Program-made: the position numbers and the translations under genes
Notes under the pieces: generated by a model
What the model was told of the DNA's origin: nothing
Seen by the model: only the letters and a program-made list of their open reading frames with translations
Databases searched by the model: none
Shown here: positions 55,315 to 64,000 of the stretch, piece by piece
Layout: each line of letters starts with the position of its first letter
Position numbering within the stretch: the first letter of the stretch is position 1
From: Afipia sp.
GTDB lineage: Bacteria > Pseudomonadota > Alphaproteobacteria > Rhizobiales > Xanthobacteraceae
Direction: 5' to 3'
DNA: 64,000 nt
Assembly: GCA_024707075.1 (NCBI GenBank)
Contig: JANQAK010000001.1
Coordinates: 248,001 to 312,000, forward strand

Positions 55315-56817
55315 CTACCGCCAGCGCAGGGGCTTGCCGCGTGGACGAAGAGGATTGTCGCCCTTGGCCACAGGCCAAGAGCGCCGGGAAAGCGCGCGTT
55401 CGATACGCGCGTCCTTTCCGCCGGCCCCCAGCACCACAGGGTTGACCATCGGACTCTCAGCAACCCAGGCCAGATACTGTGTCAGGGCGTCCACCTGGTC
55501 GTTGTGCCTGCCAAACGGGAATCGCAGCAATTCGCTCTCAAGCTCAACCGTCCAGGGTTCGTTCCTTTTGATCAGCACCCGATGCTGCGCAAACATATGA
55601 AGCTGGCTTTCAAGCCGCTCTTCCTTGCCGCGGCCACCGGTCGGGCGCAGTTCGGCATGATAGCCTCGTTCGGACAGCATACTGGCAAGGCCGCCTCCAG
55701 AACTCGCGTCCTCGATCAGGATTTTGGAGGGCCTATAAGTGTTGATCAGGCTCAATGCGGCATCGCGCATCTGGACCGGATCCAGACGGGCGCGAAGCAC
55801 GTCGATGACATAGTGACGCCGGCTATCGCTGGCGATCACCAGACATACCGTGTAGCTGTTGTCCGATCCGGTTTTGACCGCCGTGTCCCAACTCAGAACA
55901 ATGCGCCGCGCGTCCGGCGGCCGGTCATCAAAATACTTGATCTGGTCCGGCCTGATCAGTTCACCTAGTGCCGCTGAGGGGTCCTGCTGATACTGCGCGG
56001 CGAAGACCGATTCCCCGATCTCTTCCCGCTTGCGCTTGATGACCTCAGCCGGCCACTGATTTGCCAGCAGCGCATCACCGACCTTTCGATGCCAGCTTGA
56101 ATCGCCGATCGCATACGATGCTTCCTCCTCGGCCACCAAGGGCAGACAGACGTGCTTCCAGCCGCCCTTCTGCAGCAGGTTACCGGACAGGTCATCCTCG
56201 TGCATGCGTTGACCAACAACGATCATGGCGCCATTGATCGGATCGTCGAGACGTGACGAGATCATGTTTTTGAAATTCTCGTTGATGTTGGTGCGTTCCT
56301 TTTCCGATTTGGCGTGGTGAGCCGAGATCGGATCGTCGATGATGATAATGTCGAACCCTCGGCCGGTAATGCCGGTCTCGAACGAGGCCGCATAGCGGCC
56401 GCCTCCGTCTTCGGTTACAAAGTCCATAACCTTGCGGCCGTTGTCGCGCAGGCGGAACCTAGGGAAAACTTTACGGTAGAAATCCGAACCGACGAGCTGG
56501 AACGTTTTCGACGCCAGATCCAGGGCCAGCGCCTGGCTGTGGGAAATCACCGCAATGCGCTGCTTCGGATTACGGCCCAGAAGCCAGGCGACGAACACAA
56601 TGGACGTCAGCACGGACTTCAGGTGACGCGGCGGCAGATTGATGATGAGGCGGGTCTCGCGGCCCTCAGCAACTCCTGCCAATTCATTGACGAGGTAATC
56701 CAGGTAAGGCGCAACCTCGAGCGCCCAGCGACCATCGACGACCGGAAACGCCCCCTCCAGAAACGCCTGAAGGTCGTTCCGCATCACAGCGCGGTAGATT
56801 TGAAGATCAGAAGGCAT
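55315..56817 (-). CDS. Phage-type terminase large subunit (TerL)
   Basis: A 500-residue terminase. The N-terminal ATPase has a Walker A-like LPPRHLKS (residues 61-68) and Walker B FDIIIIDDP (155-163). The C-terminal RNase H-like nuclease has Asp311 in LSWDTAVKTG, Asp370 in LIEDASSGGG and Asp440/443 in HNDQVDAL. It would package and cut DNA. It is the last gene of a leftward set beginning at 59179. No portal, capsid or tail genes occur in the window. Confidence 0.9.
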   Translation of the reverse strand: MPSDLQIYRAVMRNDLQAFLEGAFPVVDGRWALEVAPYLDYLVNELAGVAEGRETRLIINLPPRHLKSVLTSIVFVAWLLGRNPKQRIAVISHSQALALDLASKTFQLVGSDFYRKVFPRFRLRDNGRKVMDFVTEDGGGRYAASFETGITGRGFDIIIIDDPISAHHAKSEKERTNINENFKNMISSRLDDPINGAMIVVGQRMHEDDLSGNLLQKGGWKHVCLPLVAEEEASYAIGDSSWHRKVGDALLANQWPAEVIKRKREEIGESVFAAQYQQDPSAALGELIRPDQIKYFDDRPPDARRIVLSWDTAVKTGSDNSYTVCLVIASDSRRHYVIDVLRARLDPVQMRDAALSLINTYRPSKILIEDASSGGGLASMLSERGYHAELRPTGGRGKEERLESQLHMFAQHRVLIKRNEPWTVELESELLRFPFGRHNDQVDALTQYLAWVAESPMVNPVVLGAGGKDARIERALSRRSWPVAKGDNPLRPRGKPLRWR

Positions 56818-56879
56818 GGGTACTGCTCTTATTAAATGGGGCCGGTGCCGATCGGCACCGGCCGGATAATCCGTGTCTG

Positions 56880-57254
56880 CTATTCGGCCAGACGGCGTGC
56901 GAGAAAGCGCGCGAGAATCGCTTCGTCATCGGATGTCAGCGCGGGCACTTCTTCTGCCACCGCTTCAGGCTCGAACAGACGGCCGACCAACGTCAGGACG
57001 ACATTGGCAGCACGCGCATCGCCCTTAAGCGCTTTGGCAACAAGCGCCTTCAGCATGGCGCGCTGCTTGGAGACCTTGAGGCTACGCTCGCCCTCCCGGA
57101 TCCGGATCTTTTCCGAAAGCTCACTGCGCAGATCCGTCTTCAGATTGACGCTGCCCCTCGGACGCCCGTTCGGATTGCCGGACTGCCCTGGCTTGAAGCG
57201 AGTTTTTGTGGGCGGCTTACGATATCCGATCTTTTCTTCTTCTGACTCAGACAT
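56880..57254 (-). CDS. DUF5681 protein (likely small-terminase-like)
   Basis: A 124-residue protein with the DUF5681 start TRFKPGQSGNPNGRPRGSVN. The domain is commonly found next to phage terminases, so a small-subunit or DNA-recognition role is plausible. ATG 57254 overlaps the methyltransferase stop by 8 bases; the longer frame to 57287 is disregarded. terL follows after 62 bases. Confidence 0.8.
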   Translation of the reverse strand: MSESEEEKIGYRKPPTKTRFKPGQSGNPNGRPRGSVNLKTDLRSELSEKIRIREGERSLKVSKQRAMLKALVAKALKGDARAANVVLTLVGRLFEPEAVAEEVPALTSDDEAILARFLARRLAE

Positions 57255-58692
57255 CGTCCGCCTCCGTCGTGGTGGCAGCGATGCCAAACGAGTTCATACT
57301 GGCCACGCCGCCGTCGGCGGCGTTGTCAGTCGATGATTCCGAAGCGGCGACATCTGTCGATGCGGCGTCGCTAGCGGCCACCGAGACAGCGCGCTGATAG
57401 ATCTCGTCGAAGGTCTCACCGGTGACGGCATGGACGGCGTCTTTGCCGGTGCGCTTCTGCCAACGGCGGATCGCGGCATCGACATAGATCGGATCAAGCT
57501 CAACGCCGACGCAGACGCGACCGGTTTCTTCTGCCGCGATCAACGTCGAACCCGACCCCAAAAAGGAGTCGAAAACAATTTCGCCGCGGCGCGTCACGTC
57601 ACGCAGGGCGTCAGCGATCATCGCAACCGGCTTCACCGTGGGGTGAGTACGCAGGAGGCTCATCCGATCCTTGCCAAAGACGTTGACGCTACGATATTGC
57701 CAGACATTCGAGCGGTTGCGGCCATGTGCCCCAAGGCCGAAATGATTCTGATGCGGGCCTTCACCGTGCTTGAAGACGTAAACCAGTTCATGTTGAGAAC
57801 GGTAGAACGAGCCCATACCTGGGCTCGATTTCACGAATATACAAAGGTTTTTCTGCTGAAGGCCGTTCTGCGCGGCAGCCTCGCACAGCTCGCCGCCGTG
57901 TCGCCAATCCATGCAGAGATAAAGAATAGCGCCGTCAACAAGGAACGGCTTGATCGCCGCGACCGCCGCGCTCAGGAAGGCGACAAACTCTTCGCGAGTC
58001 ATCTCTCCCGCGGCCATCGCGAAGTCTCGGTGTCGCGTCTTGCCGAGGCCCGACACAAAGCCGTCGATCGGGACGTTGTAGGGCGGATCGCTGAACACGC
58101 ACGCGACCGTCTTGCTGGCCACGAGGCTGCGGATGAAAGTTGCATCGCGCGCGTCCCCGCAACCGACCTTATGGTCGCCAAGACAGAAAACGTCGCCGAG
58201 CTTTGCAGCCGACGGTCCAGCCGCCGGCACGAGGTCATCAAGCGCTTCTTCCTCAACGGTATTGGCCGTCGGTGCATCGATCGACAGCGCCATGTCGATC
58301 TCCACCGTCTCAAAGCCGCTCAGATCGAGATCGAAGCCGACGTTGATCAAGTATGCGAATTCATCGCGCAACTTTGCATCGTCCCAGACTGTATCCTGAG
58401 CAACCCGGTTCAACGCCAGACGGAGGGCACGGATCTCGGCTTCCGTGCGGTTTTCGATGACCGCAACTGCGATTTCATCGTGGCCGAGGTCACGGAGCGT
58501 CTCATAGACCGCATGACCGTCCACGATCTCGTTATTGGCATCGATGATGATCGGCGCGACCTGGCCAAATTTTTGAAGAAGGTTTTTCAGCTTACGACGC
58601 TGTGCGGCGCTATGCTGACGCGCAGCGTAGGGCGACGGCTTGATAGCCGTCGCCTTGAGATAAACGATCTCGAGTGAGTTCTTATTGCTCAT
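57247..58692 (-). CDS. ParB-like domain fused to N4/N6 DNA methyltransferase
   Basis: A 481-residue protein. Residues 1-80 form a ParB/sulfiredoxin-like domain (SPYAARQHSAAQRRKLKNLL, IIIDANNEIVDGHAVYETLR). The methyltransferase follows, with DPPY at about 202-205 (FSDPPYNVPID) before the AdoMet-binding FLGSGSTLIAAE at about 387-398, the order of the beta group. It should methylate adenine or cytosine amino groups in DNA. The frame is open to 58974, but ATG 58692 gives the normal start. Confidence 0.88.
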   Translation of the reverse strand: MSNKNSLEIVYLKATAIKPSPYAARQHSAAQRRKLKNLLQKFGQVAPIIIDANNEIVDGHAVYETLRDLGHDEIAVAVIENRTEAEIRALRLALNRVAQDTVWDDAKLRDEFAYLINVGFDLDLSGFETVEIDMALSIDAPTANTVEEEALDDLVPAAGPSAAKLGDVFCLGDHKVGCGDARDATFIRSLVASKTVACVFSDPPYNVPIDGFVSGLGKTRHRDFAMAAGEMTREEFVAFLSAAVAAIKPFLVDGAILYLCMDWRHGGELCEAAAQNGLQQKNLCIFVKSSPGMGSFYRSQHELVYVFKHGEGPHQNHFGLGAHGRNRSNVWQYRSVNVFGKDRMSLLRTHPTVKPVAMIADALRDVTRRGEIVFDSFLGSGSTLIAAEETGRVCVGVELDPIYVDAAIRRWQKRTGKDAVHAVTGETFDEIYQRAVSVAASDAASTDVAASESSTDNAADGGVASMNSFGIAATTTEADDV

Positions 58693-58702
58693 ACCGCACC
58701 CA

Positions 58703-59179
58703 TTAAATTTTAAGCAGGGTGCGGTCGTCTGCGTCCGAAGCCACGGACGACGAACCGCGATCCAGCAGTTCACCGGTACCGGCAATAATGACCGGCAACA
58801 GTTCGCGCACAAGTTCCTCAACATCCAGCTCCGCGCTCTGGTTGAGAGATGCCAGCGCCGCATTGAAGCATTCCGCTTGACGATTGATGATCTCAGCGCA
58901 AATGAGCAGGCGACCGACAGCATGAACAACTGCGGGAGACGTATCGGAGACCTGAAACACCTTCGCGAGGTCATGGCGCGCTGCCTTCAGCGCAAGATAC
59001 GAAACCGTGTCGGAAAGAAGCTGATAGTCGGGACCGACAATCAGTGGGCGCGGCTGGCCATACTTACGGATCAGGTGCATTGCCTCACGCGCCGCTGCAA
59101 CGTTCTTACGACGCAAGCGCGCGGGCGAGACCTGGATGCGGGAGATCGGGACAATCTTCGTCTTAAAGTTCTGAACCAT
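58703..59179 (-). CDS. ParB N-terminal-like protein
   Basis: A 158-residue protein beginning KTKIVPISRIQVSPARLRRK, a reduced ParB-like domain (KYGQPRPLIVGPDYQLLSDT), similar to the N-terminus of the next gene's product but with no methyltransferase. The upstream open frame to 59299 is disregarded. First gene of the ParB-methyltransferase-DUF5681-TerL set; it ends 10 bases before the next ATG. Confidence 0.7.
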   Translation of the reverse strand: MVQNFKTKIVPISRIQVSPARLRRKNVAAAREAMHLIRKYGQPRPLIVGPDYQLLSDTVSYLALKAARHDLAKVFQVSDTSPAVVHAVGRLLICAEIINRQAECFNAALASLNQSAELDVEELVRELLPVIIAGTGELLDRGSSSVASDADDRTLLKI

Positions 59180-59345
59180 TTGAGGCTCCGTAAATCCCGG
59201 AGCAGCAAGCCGCCAAAAATGCATACGACCCCAGATGCATTGAGAGCCTCTGCGTGGGGAAATGAGGAGTCGTACAGGTACCGCGCAACTACGTACCAAC
59301 CAGTACCCAAAGTGCGGTGGAGTGTTTGATGGAAACCAGCTTCCA

Positions 59346-59370
59346 ATACCGCAAATGGTATTTAAATACC
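59346..59370. promoter_or_regulatory. Overlapping inverted repeats upstream of the ParB/terminase set
   Basis: AATACC-gcaaat-GGTATT (59346-59363) overlaps the perfect palindrome GGTATTTAAATACC (59357-59370). They lie in an A+T-rich stretch between the tetR stop and the first gene of the leftward set, so they could be an operator. Confidence 0.4.
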
Positions 59371-59404
59371 TAAATCACTTATCCAGCACCAAGCGTGGCG
59401 CTTG

Positions 59405-60037
59405 TCAGATTTCGCCATCAAAGGCTGGCACAGCACCGAGCGCCCGGGACAAAGCATTGAACTTGTCAGCCTGGGGCAGCTTCAGCAGCGCGATTCCGTG
59501 AACCAGACTGGACGCGATCAGCCAATAGAGCTCAACGTTCGACGACGATCCAACCGTCCCTCGGCTTTTCTGGGCAAGCAGACGTTTGAACTCAATCTCG
59601 ATAGCGTCTCTCTTATTTTGAAGGGAGAACGCCTCATCTGGCATGAGAGGGTTTGTCTCGGCAAAAATCGCACAGAAACCGAAGTCGCTAAAGGCAACAT
59701 CAGCATATCGCTCCACGATCGACTTAAGTGTCACTTCGCCGCTCGAACTATCTCCGATCTCGGCTACGGCGGTGCGCCATTCATAAATCGCTCTTTCAAT
59801 GCAAGCCTTTAGTATCTCTCTCTTCTTCTTGAAATGAAAATATAGGCGAGGCTTCCTGAGTCCTACGCGCGCGGCGATCTCGTCCATGCTGGAAGCTTCA
59901 GATCCTCTTTCGCAAAAGACCTGAGCCGCAGCGATTAACATCTTCATCTTTTGGTCAGCATGAGCGGCAGCTCTGCGCCGATCAAGAGCTTGTTGCTTGG
60001 CCGTCAGGGGTTTTGTGGACTTTCTCCGACCCATCAT
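59405..60037 (-). CDS. TetR-family transcriptional regulator
   Basis: A 210-residue TetR protein: KMKMLIAAAQVFCERGSEAS then SMDEIAARVGLRKPRLYFHF is the helix-turn-helix, and the ligand domain follows (CAIFAETNPLMPDEAF). It is not closely related to the two regulators of the liv modules. It lies in the same direction as the ParB/terminase set and ends 226 bases before it. Confidence 0.88.
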   Translation of the reverse strand: MMGRRKSTKPLTAKQQALDRRRAAAHADQKMKMLIAAAQVFCERGSEASSMDEIAARVGLRKPRLYFHFKKKREILKACIERAIYEWRTAVAEIGDSSSGEVTLKSIVERYADVAFSDFGFCAIFAETNPLMPDEAFSLQNKRDAIEIEFKRLLAQKSRGTVGSSSNVELYWLIASSLVHGIALLKLPQADKFNALSRALGAVPAFDGEI

Positions 60038-60213
60038 TTCGCCTTCTGATTTTAAAAATCCCTTTGCTTAGCAACACGCACGGCGAATAAAGGATAATCC
60101 CAGACGATCATCTTATGGCTCAATCGATTCGATAAGAGCCATAAGATTGCTCACAATCTGCTCGACTTCAGCGGAAAACGGAGCATGTGTGGTGATCCAT
60201 AAAGGAGCCTTCC

Positions 60214-60444
60214 ATGACCGATACCCCGGAAAATCACGTCGTCGCAGCGCTTGTGTCGGAAGTCCGGACCAAGCTGGAAGAAGCCCATAGTATCGCCCAA
60301 GCTGCCGAAATCTGCGCCCGTACCGGCAATGTAAACCGTTCAGTTCAGATCCTAATGGACTTCGAGGGTTTAGCGCACGAGGCTCAGGATCTGTTCAAGG
60401 CGGCTCTCGCGATCAAGCGCAGCCTGCTCGCCGAGATCGCTTAG
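60214..60444 (+). CDS. Small helical hypothetical protein
   Basis: A 76-residue acidic, helix-rich protein (LVSEVRTKLEEAHSIAQAAE, VQILMDFEGLAHEAQDLFKA) with an AAAGGAG ribosome-binding site. No family recognised. It lies ahead of the DUF3489-DUF2924-recombinase set in the same direction. Confidence 0.6.
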   Translation: MTDTPENHVVAALVSEVRTKLEEAHSIAQAAEICARTGNVNRSVQILMDFEGLAHEAQDLFKAALAIKRSLLAEIA

Positions 60445-60541
60445 TCCTGATCTACCTTATCGTCTCCTGCCCGCCCCCGCGCTGCGGTCGGCGGGTTGGG
60501 TCAGTGCAACGCTGATGTTGCGCTCATCCCGAAGGAGCCAC

Positions 60542-60982
60542 ATGATTATCCAGAAAACCAAGGACACCAGAGCGCGGGCGAAATGCAAACCAGCCATAGC
60601 CGCACGTCGGCCCTCCAAGGCTGTGAAAGAAGCTCGTTCGCTACAGGCAAAACATCCAAGCGCGCGCAACACTGTAAAACCATTAATATCGCGCAGCCGC
60701 GAAACTATCGCGCACTCAGCAACATCGAAACGCCCCCATTCCCAAGTTTCGGTACCGCAACCGATCCGAGAGTCTTCGAAACTGACCACGGTGCTTACGA
60801 TGCTTCGCGCGCCGGGCGGCACGACCATTGCCGCCATCATGAAGACGACCGGCTGGCAGCAGCATTCAGTCCGAGGCTTTCTGACTGGTGTGGTGCGTAA
60901 GAGGCTGAAGCTTGATCTCACCTCCGACAAGATTGATGGCGAACGCCGCTATCGGATTAATAAAGCTGCGGCATCCAAGTAA
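60542..60982 (+). CDS. DUF3489 protein
   Basis: A 146-residue protein: a basic N-terminal region, then DUF3489 (SKLTTVLTMLRAPGGTTIAA, IMKTTGWQQHSVRGFLTGVV, DKIDGERRYRI), which resembles a winged helix. Its stop overlaps the next start by one base. This domain regularly precedes DUF2924 and a large recombinase in alphaproteobacterial islands. Confidence 0.8.
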   Translation: MIIQKTKDTRARAKCKPAIAARRPSKAVKEARSLQAKHPSARNTVKPLISRSRETIAHSATSKRPHSQVSVPQPIRESSKLTTVLTMLRAPGGTTIAAIMKTTGWQQHSVRGFLTGVVRKRLKLDLTSDKIDGERRYRINKAAASK

Positions 60983-61510
60983 TGGATGCCCGCCCGACCG
61001 CGAACGGACGGCTGGTCGATCGGGATGTAGAAACCAAGCTCGATCAGCTCGCCTCACTGCCGATTTCCACCCTACGGGTCCGGTACCGCGAACTGTTCCG
61101 GTCCGAACCGCCTCCAGCGTTCGGACCGGATTTGCTGCGGCGGAGTATTGCGCAGCAGATTCAGGAGAAGGCCTATGGCGGCCTTTCCCGAGAGGCAAAG
61201 AAGCTACTCGGGCACCTAGTCCGATCGATGGCTTCCGGAAAAACGGGTCGTCTTGAAGTGCCACAGCGAATCAAAGCCGGCTCCGAGCTGGTGCGGGTTT
61301 GGAACGACCAGGACTCACAAGGTCACGGTGTTAGCCAAGGGCTTCGGCTACCAAGGCGAGGTCTTCACCAGCCTCTCGGAGATCGCCAACAGGATTACCG
61401 GTACGCGATGGAACGGTCCGAAGTTCTTTGGGCTGCGGACGACAAAGAATGAGATCGGCAAGACGGCCCCGGTATCCGTCTCGAAGCGAGGGCGACATGG
61501 CCGCAAATAA
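60982..61510 (+). pseudogene. DUF2924 protein, frameshifted
   Basis: The N-terminal half is normal for DUF2924 (LDQLASLPISTLRVRYRELF, LRRSIAQQIQEKAYGGLS). After LVRVWND a surplus base near 61307 diverts the frame; the true C-terminus RTHKVTVLAKGFGYQGEVFT, SLSEIANRITGTRWNGPKFF is in the next frame, ending at 61510. It overlaps the recombinase start by 14 bases. The break may be an error or inactivation. Confidence 0.8.
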
Positions 61511-63035
61511 TATCAAACCGGTTCGATGCGCGATCTACACCCGTAAATCCACCGAGCATGGACTTGAACTTGAGTTCAACTCACTCGATGCCCAACGGGA
61601 AGCCTGCGAGGCCTATATCAAGAGTCAGGCCTCGCAGGGCTGGCGCGTCCTGCCCCAGCCCTATGATGATCCGGCCTACTCCGGCGGCAACCTCGACCGC
61701 CCAGCTCTGAAGCAGCTTCTGGCCGATATCCAGTTCGGCCTGATCGATGTGATCGTGGTCTACAAGATCGACCGCCTGACCCGATCACTCGCCGACTTCG
61801 CCAAGCTGGTCGAGACCTTCGACCGGAAATCTATCTCCTTCGTCGCAGTGACCCAGCAGTTCAACACCACCTCGTCCATGGGGCGGCTGACCCTGAACGT
61901 GTTGCTCTCCTTTGCCCAGTTCGAGCGGGAGCTGGCGTCCGAACGGGTTCGAGATAAGGTCGCCGCCTCCCGCCGCAAGGGCAAATGGACAGGCGGCACG
62001 ATCCCGCTCGGCTATGAGGCCAAGAACAAGAAACTCATCATCAACTCGAAAGAAGCCGAAACCGTTCGCACCATCTTCAAGCAGTATCTGGAGCTGAAAT
62101 CCTTCAGTCTGCTGGTTCAGGATCTCGACCGCCGGGGTATCGTCACCAAACGTCGTGAGACCAAAGTGCCAAAATACCGCGGCGGCATCCCATTCACCTA
62201 TGGTCCCCTCGCCCATGTCCTGAAGAATCGCGTGTACCTTGGCGAGGTACATCATGGCGGCAATTGGTATGCCGCCGAGCACAAGCCGATCCTCGATCAG
62301 AAAACCTTCGATCAAGTCCAAGCACTTCTCGCCGAAAACCGTGTAACCACCGAAACGAGGCGATCGACTGGCTGCGCACTGCTAACTGGGAAGCTTCGTG
62401 ACGACCGTGGCAACCGCATGAGCCCAAGCTTTACGGTCAAGAACGGAATTCGTTATCGGTTCTACATCTCAAGGGCCGTTCTACATGGCAGAAAGACACA
62501 GGCTGGTTCAGTCGCTCGCATTTCCGCGCAGTTGATCGAAGACATTATCATCAGCGCCATACGAGAACGCCTCGCACTCGGCGCGCAAACACCTGACGAT
62601 CAGCTCAGAAGTCATGTCGTGGATTCAGTTGCTGAAGTGGTCGTTTACCCTAGGAAGATCACGATCAGCCTTCAGCCGGACAATTCGGAAGTCATCAATA
62701 TCCCATGGCGAGCACCGATCAAGAATGCTCCCCCGCCAGCCCCGCCGTCGGCCAATACCGATCAGCCAGAGCCCAAGCTTTTGCAAGCGATCGTCCGGGC
62801 TCACGCCTGGTTGCGCGATCTGCAGAACAACAAGTTTGAGAGCGTCGAAGCGCTAGCAGCTTCAGTGAAGCTGCATCCCAAAGTGGTGCGGCAGGAATTG
62901 CGCTATGCGTTCGTGGCGCCTTCTATTACCGAGACAATTTTGACCGGCGATCAGTCGCCAATGCTCACGCTGGCGCGGATTCCAAAGACCCTGCCCCTGA
63001 CCTGGTCCGGACAGTGCCGCGTCCTTGGGTTCTGA
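61497..63035 (+). CDS. Large serine recombinase
   Basis: A 512-residue recombinase. The resolvase domain starts RCAIYTRKSTEHGLELEFNS with the catalytic Ser in TRKST, followed by YDDPAYSGGNLDRPALKQLL and SFAQFERELASERVRDKVAA. The recombinase domain follows (GPLAHVLKNRVYLGEVHHGG), then a zinc-ribbon region that has lost its cysteine pairs (TGCALLTGKLRDD, one Cys). ATG 61497 lies within the end of DUF2924. It may have integrated the island; no attachment site could be identified. Confidence 0.9.
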   Translation: MAANNIKPVRCAIYTRKSTEHGLELEFNSLDAQREACEAYIKSQASQGWRVLPQPYDDPAYSGGNLDRPALKQLLADIQFGLIDVIVVYKIDRLTRSLADFAKLVETFDRKSISFVAVTQQFNTTSSMGRLTLNVLLSFAQFERELASERVRDKVAASRRKGKWTGGTIPLGYEAKNKKLIINSKEAETVRTIFKQYLELKSFSLLVQDLDRRGIVTKRRETKVPKYRGGIPFTYGPLAHVLKNRVYLGEVHHGGNWYAAEHKPILDQKTFDQVQALLAENRVTTETRRSTGCALLTGKLRDDRGNRMSPSFTVKNGIRYRFYISRAVLHGRKTQAGSVARISAQLIEDIIISAIRERLALGAQTPDDQLRSHVVDSVAEVVVYPRKITISLQPDNSEVINIPWRAPIKNAPPPAPPSANTDQPEPKLLQAIVRAHAWLRDLQNNKFESVEALAASVKLHPKVVRQELRYAFVAPSITETILTGDQSPMLTLARIPKTLPLTWSGQCRVLGF

Positions 63036-63198
63036 TCGGATTCATCCAATGTTATGGAACTCTTTCCAAACTGCCAGAACACTCAGCTTATGAGCCTCAC
63101 CCAAAGATCAAATTGCCCTGAAAAGTTCCATTTTCATATGGGTTACCATTAGTTACGACACACCACGTACCAAACATGTGCCTGCAAAAAGAACTCGA

Positions 63199-63991
63199 TT
63201 AAGCTGCAGAGCCCTGCACCCGCCGGAAAGCCTCGTCTTGTTCGAGCGCCGCGCTGCGACGGTCTCCGAGATCAATCAATGCGTCTAGCAGCCTTAACAA
63301 GCCCCGCGCCCGGTTAACTTCGAGTGGGTAATTCGCTCCGGCGAGGCGCTGGATGATCGCCGCGAGCCGAGCGGGCAGCGACGTACCGATCCAGCTTCCT
63401 TTTGCGTGCTCGATGGAGTTCAGTGCCGCCCCGGCCTGATCGATGAACGCATCCAGAGGATAAGCTGCCCCAGCCTTCTCGCACAAGGTCAGGTACTTTT
63501 GCATGACAAAGGTTGACCAGCCAGCCTCCTTCATGAGCTTCGTGACCAACGGCATGATGATCGCGATATCACTCCAATCGCCATTGGCGAACCGCGCCGC
63601 GCCCGGACAATCGGCTTCGACATTCACTAACAGAAGCGCCTTAATCAGGTCCGGCATATCATAGCCGCTCACTTCCCCTGCGCGGTATCCCTTGGACCTA
63701 AACATTCTGTCAGTGATCACGCGCTGAACGCAGTCATCGAGGACGGGCAAAGTGTTCGCGGGAATATCCTTTGCGTCCATGATGTGGCGCATGACGGTGC
63801 TGCCCGCGAACTCGGCAAGGACGCATAACGCTTCTTCGTTCTCCTGCGAGAACGGTTTGACGAAAGTGTTGGCGCATCCAATCCAGATCGAAGAACGGCA
63901 GGACACGGGCAAACATTTTACCTAGTTCGTGGTCCCATTCGTAAAGATGAGTTTGTTTGTCGCGGCGCTTCTTTTCATCCCGCGCAGGCAT
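63199..63991 (-). pseudogene. Hypothetical protein, frameshifted, near window edge
   Basis: The N-terminus (MPARDEKKRRDKQTHLYEWD, HELGKMFARVLPFFDLDW) is read from 63991, and after a surplus base near 63877 the protein continues CANTFVKPFSQENEEALCVL and AEFAGSTVMRHIMDAKDIPA to the stop at 63199. Repaired length is about 263 residues, mainly helical. No family recognised. The gene could start further upstream, outside the window. Confidence 0.5.
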
Positions 63992-64000
63992 CAGCCGTTC

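Noticed and set aside
57430-58677. Open frame of 415 codons on the plus strand
   Set aside because: Antisense to the ParB-methyltransferase gene, which has all its motifs.
55315-61510. Complete prophage
   Set aside because: Only terminase, methyltransferase and recombinase-type genes are present; portal, capsid, tail and lysis genes are missing from the window.
63199-63912. Separate gene starting at 63912
   Set aside because: Its first 17 residues are the wrong-frame reading of the upstream part; repairing one base joins it to the frame from 63991.

Overview
The window looks chromosomal and alphaproteobacterial, most likely from the Bradyrhizobium/Afipia/Rhodopseudomonas group (Nitrobacteraceae). 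The basis is protein style: CoA-dependent catabolic operons, Liv and TctABC/Bug transporters, a DUF3489-DUF2924-recombinase set, and IS5, IS630, IS21 and IS66 types common there. No rRNA, tRNA or CRISPR array was seen. The lineage is an inference from protein resemblance only.

Region 1 (1-22.4 kb) is a catabolic block that appears to be controlled by sigma-54. A PAS-AAA-Fis activator (8104-9756) sits beside a long CoA-ester operon read leftward: ligase, two class III CoA-transferases, quinone reductase-like MDR, BadI/MenB-like hydrolase, enoyl-CoA hydratase, SDR, acyl-CoA dehydrogenase. Three further divergent hubs (about 11.1, 17.6 and 20.2 kb) serve a Liv-type binding protein and a MaoC hydratase, a second CoA-ester operon with its own CoA-transferase, and a TctC/TctBA tripartite carboxylate transporter. 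I find seven near-consensus -24/-12 promoters. A TGT-N11-ACA element lies in all four control regions, suggesting one regulon for uptake and beta-oxidation-like breakdown of an unidentified, possibly cyclic, carboxylic acid.

Region 2 (22.6-27 kb) is an insertion-sequence pile-up: a truncated ISNCY transposase fused to a DUF900 hydrolase remnant, then an IS5-type transposase gene split by an IS630 element. The pile-up ends inside the HMG-CoA lyase gene, whose C-terminus is lost.

Region 3 (27-48.6 kb) carries the leucine/isovalerate genes liuBCD, with truncated liuE. Beyond them are two parallel modules. Each has a paralogous TetR repressor, a Liv-type binding protein, an acyl-CoA synthetase and an acyl-CoA dehydrogenase; one has a complete LivHMGF transporter and the other has isovaleryl-CoA dehydrogenase, two SDRs and an enoyl-CoA hydratase.

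Region 4 (48.6-64 kb) is a decayed mobile region: IS remnants, a complete IS21 with an 8-bp target duplication splitting a nuclease-like ORF, a resolvase-like gene, a ParB-like/methyltransferase/DUF5681/terminase module without capsid genes, a TetR regulator, and DUF3489-DUF2924-serine recombinase.

An unusual number of otherwise well-conserved genes carry a single-base frameshift, often in homopolymers. Sequencing error and real decay cannot be separated from the sequence alone, so these are marked individually.
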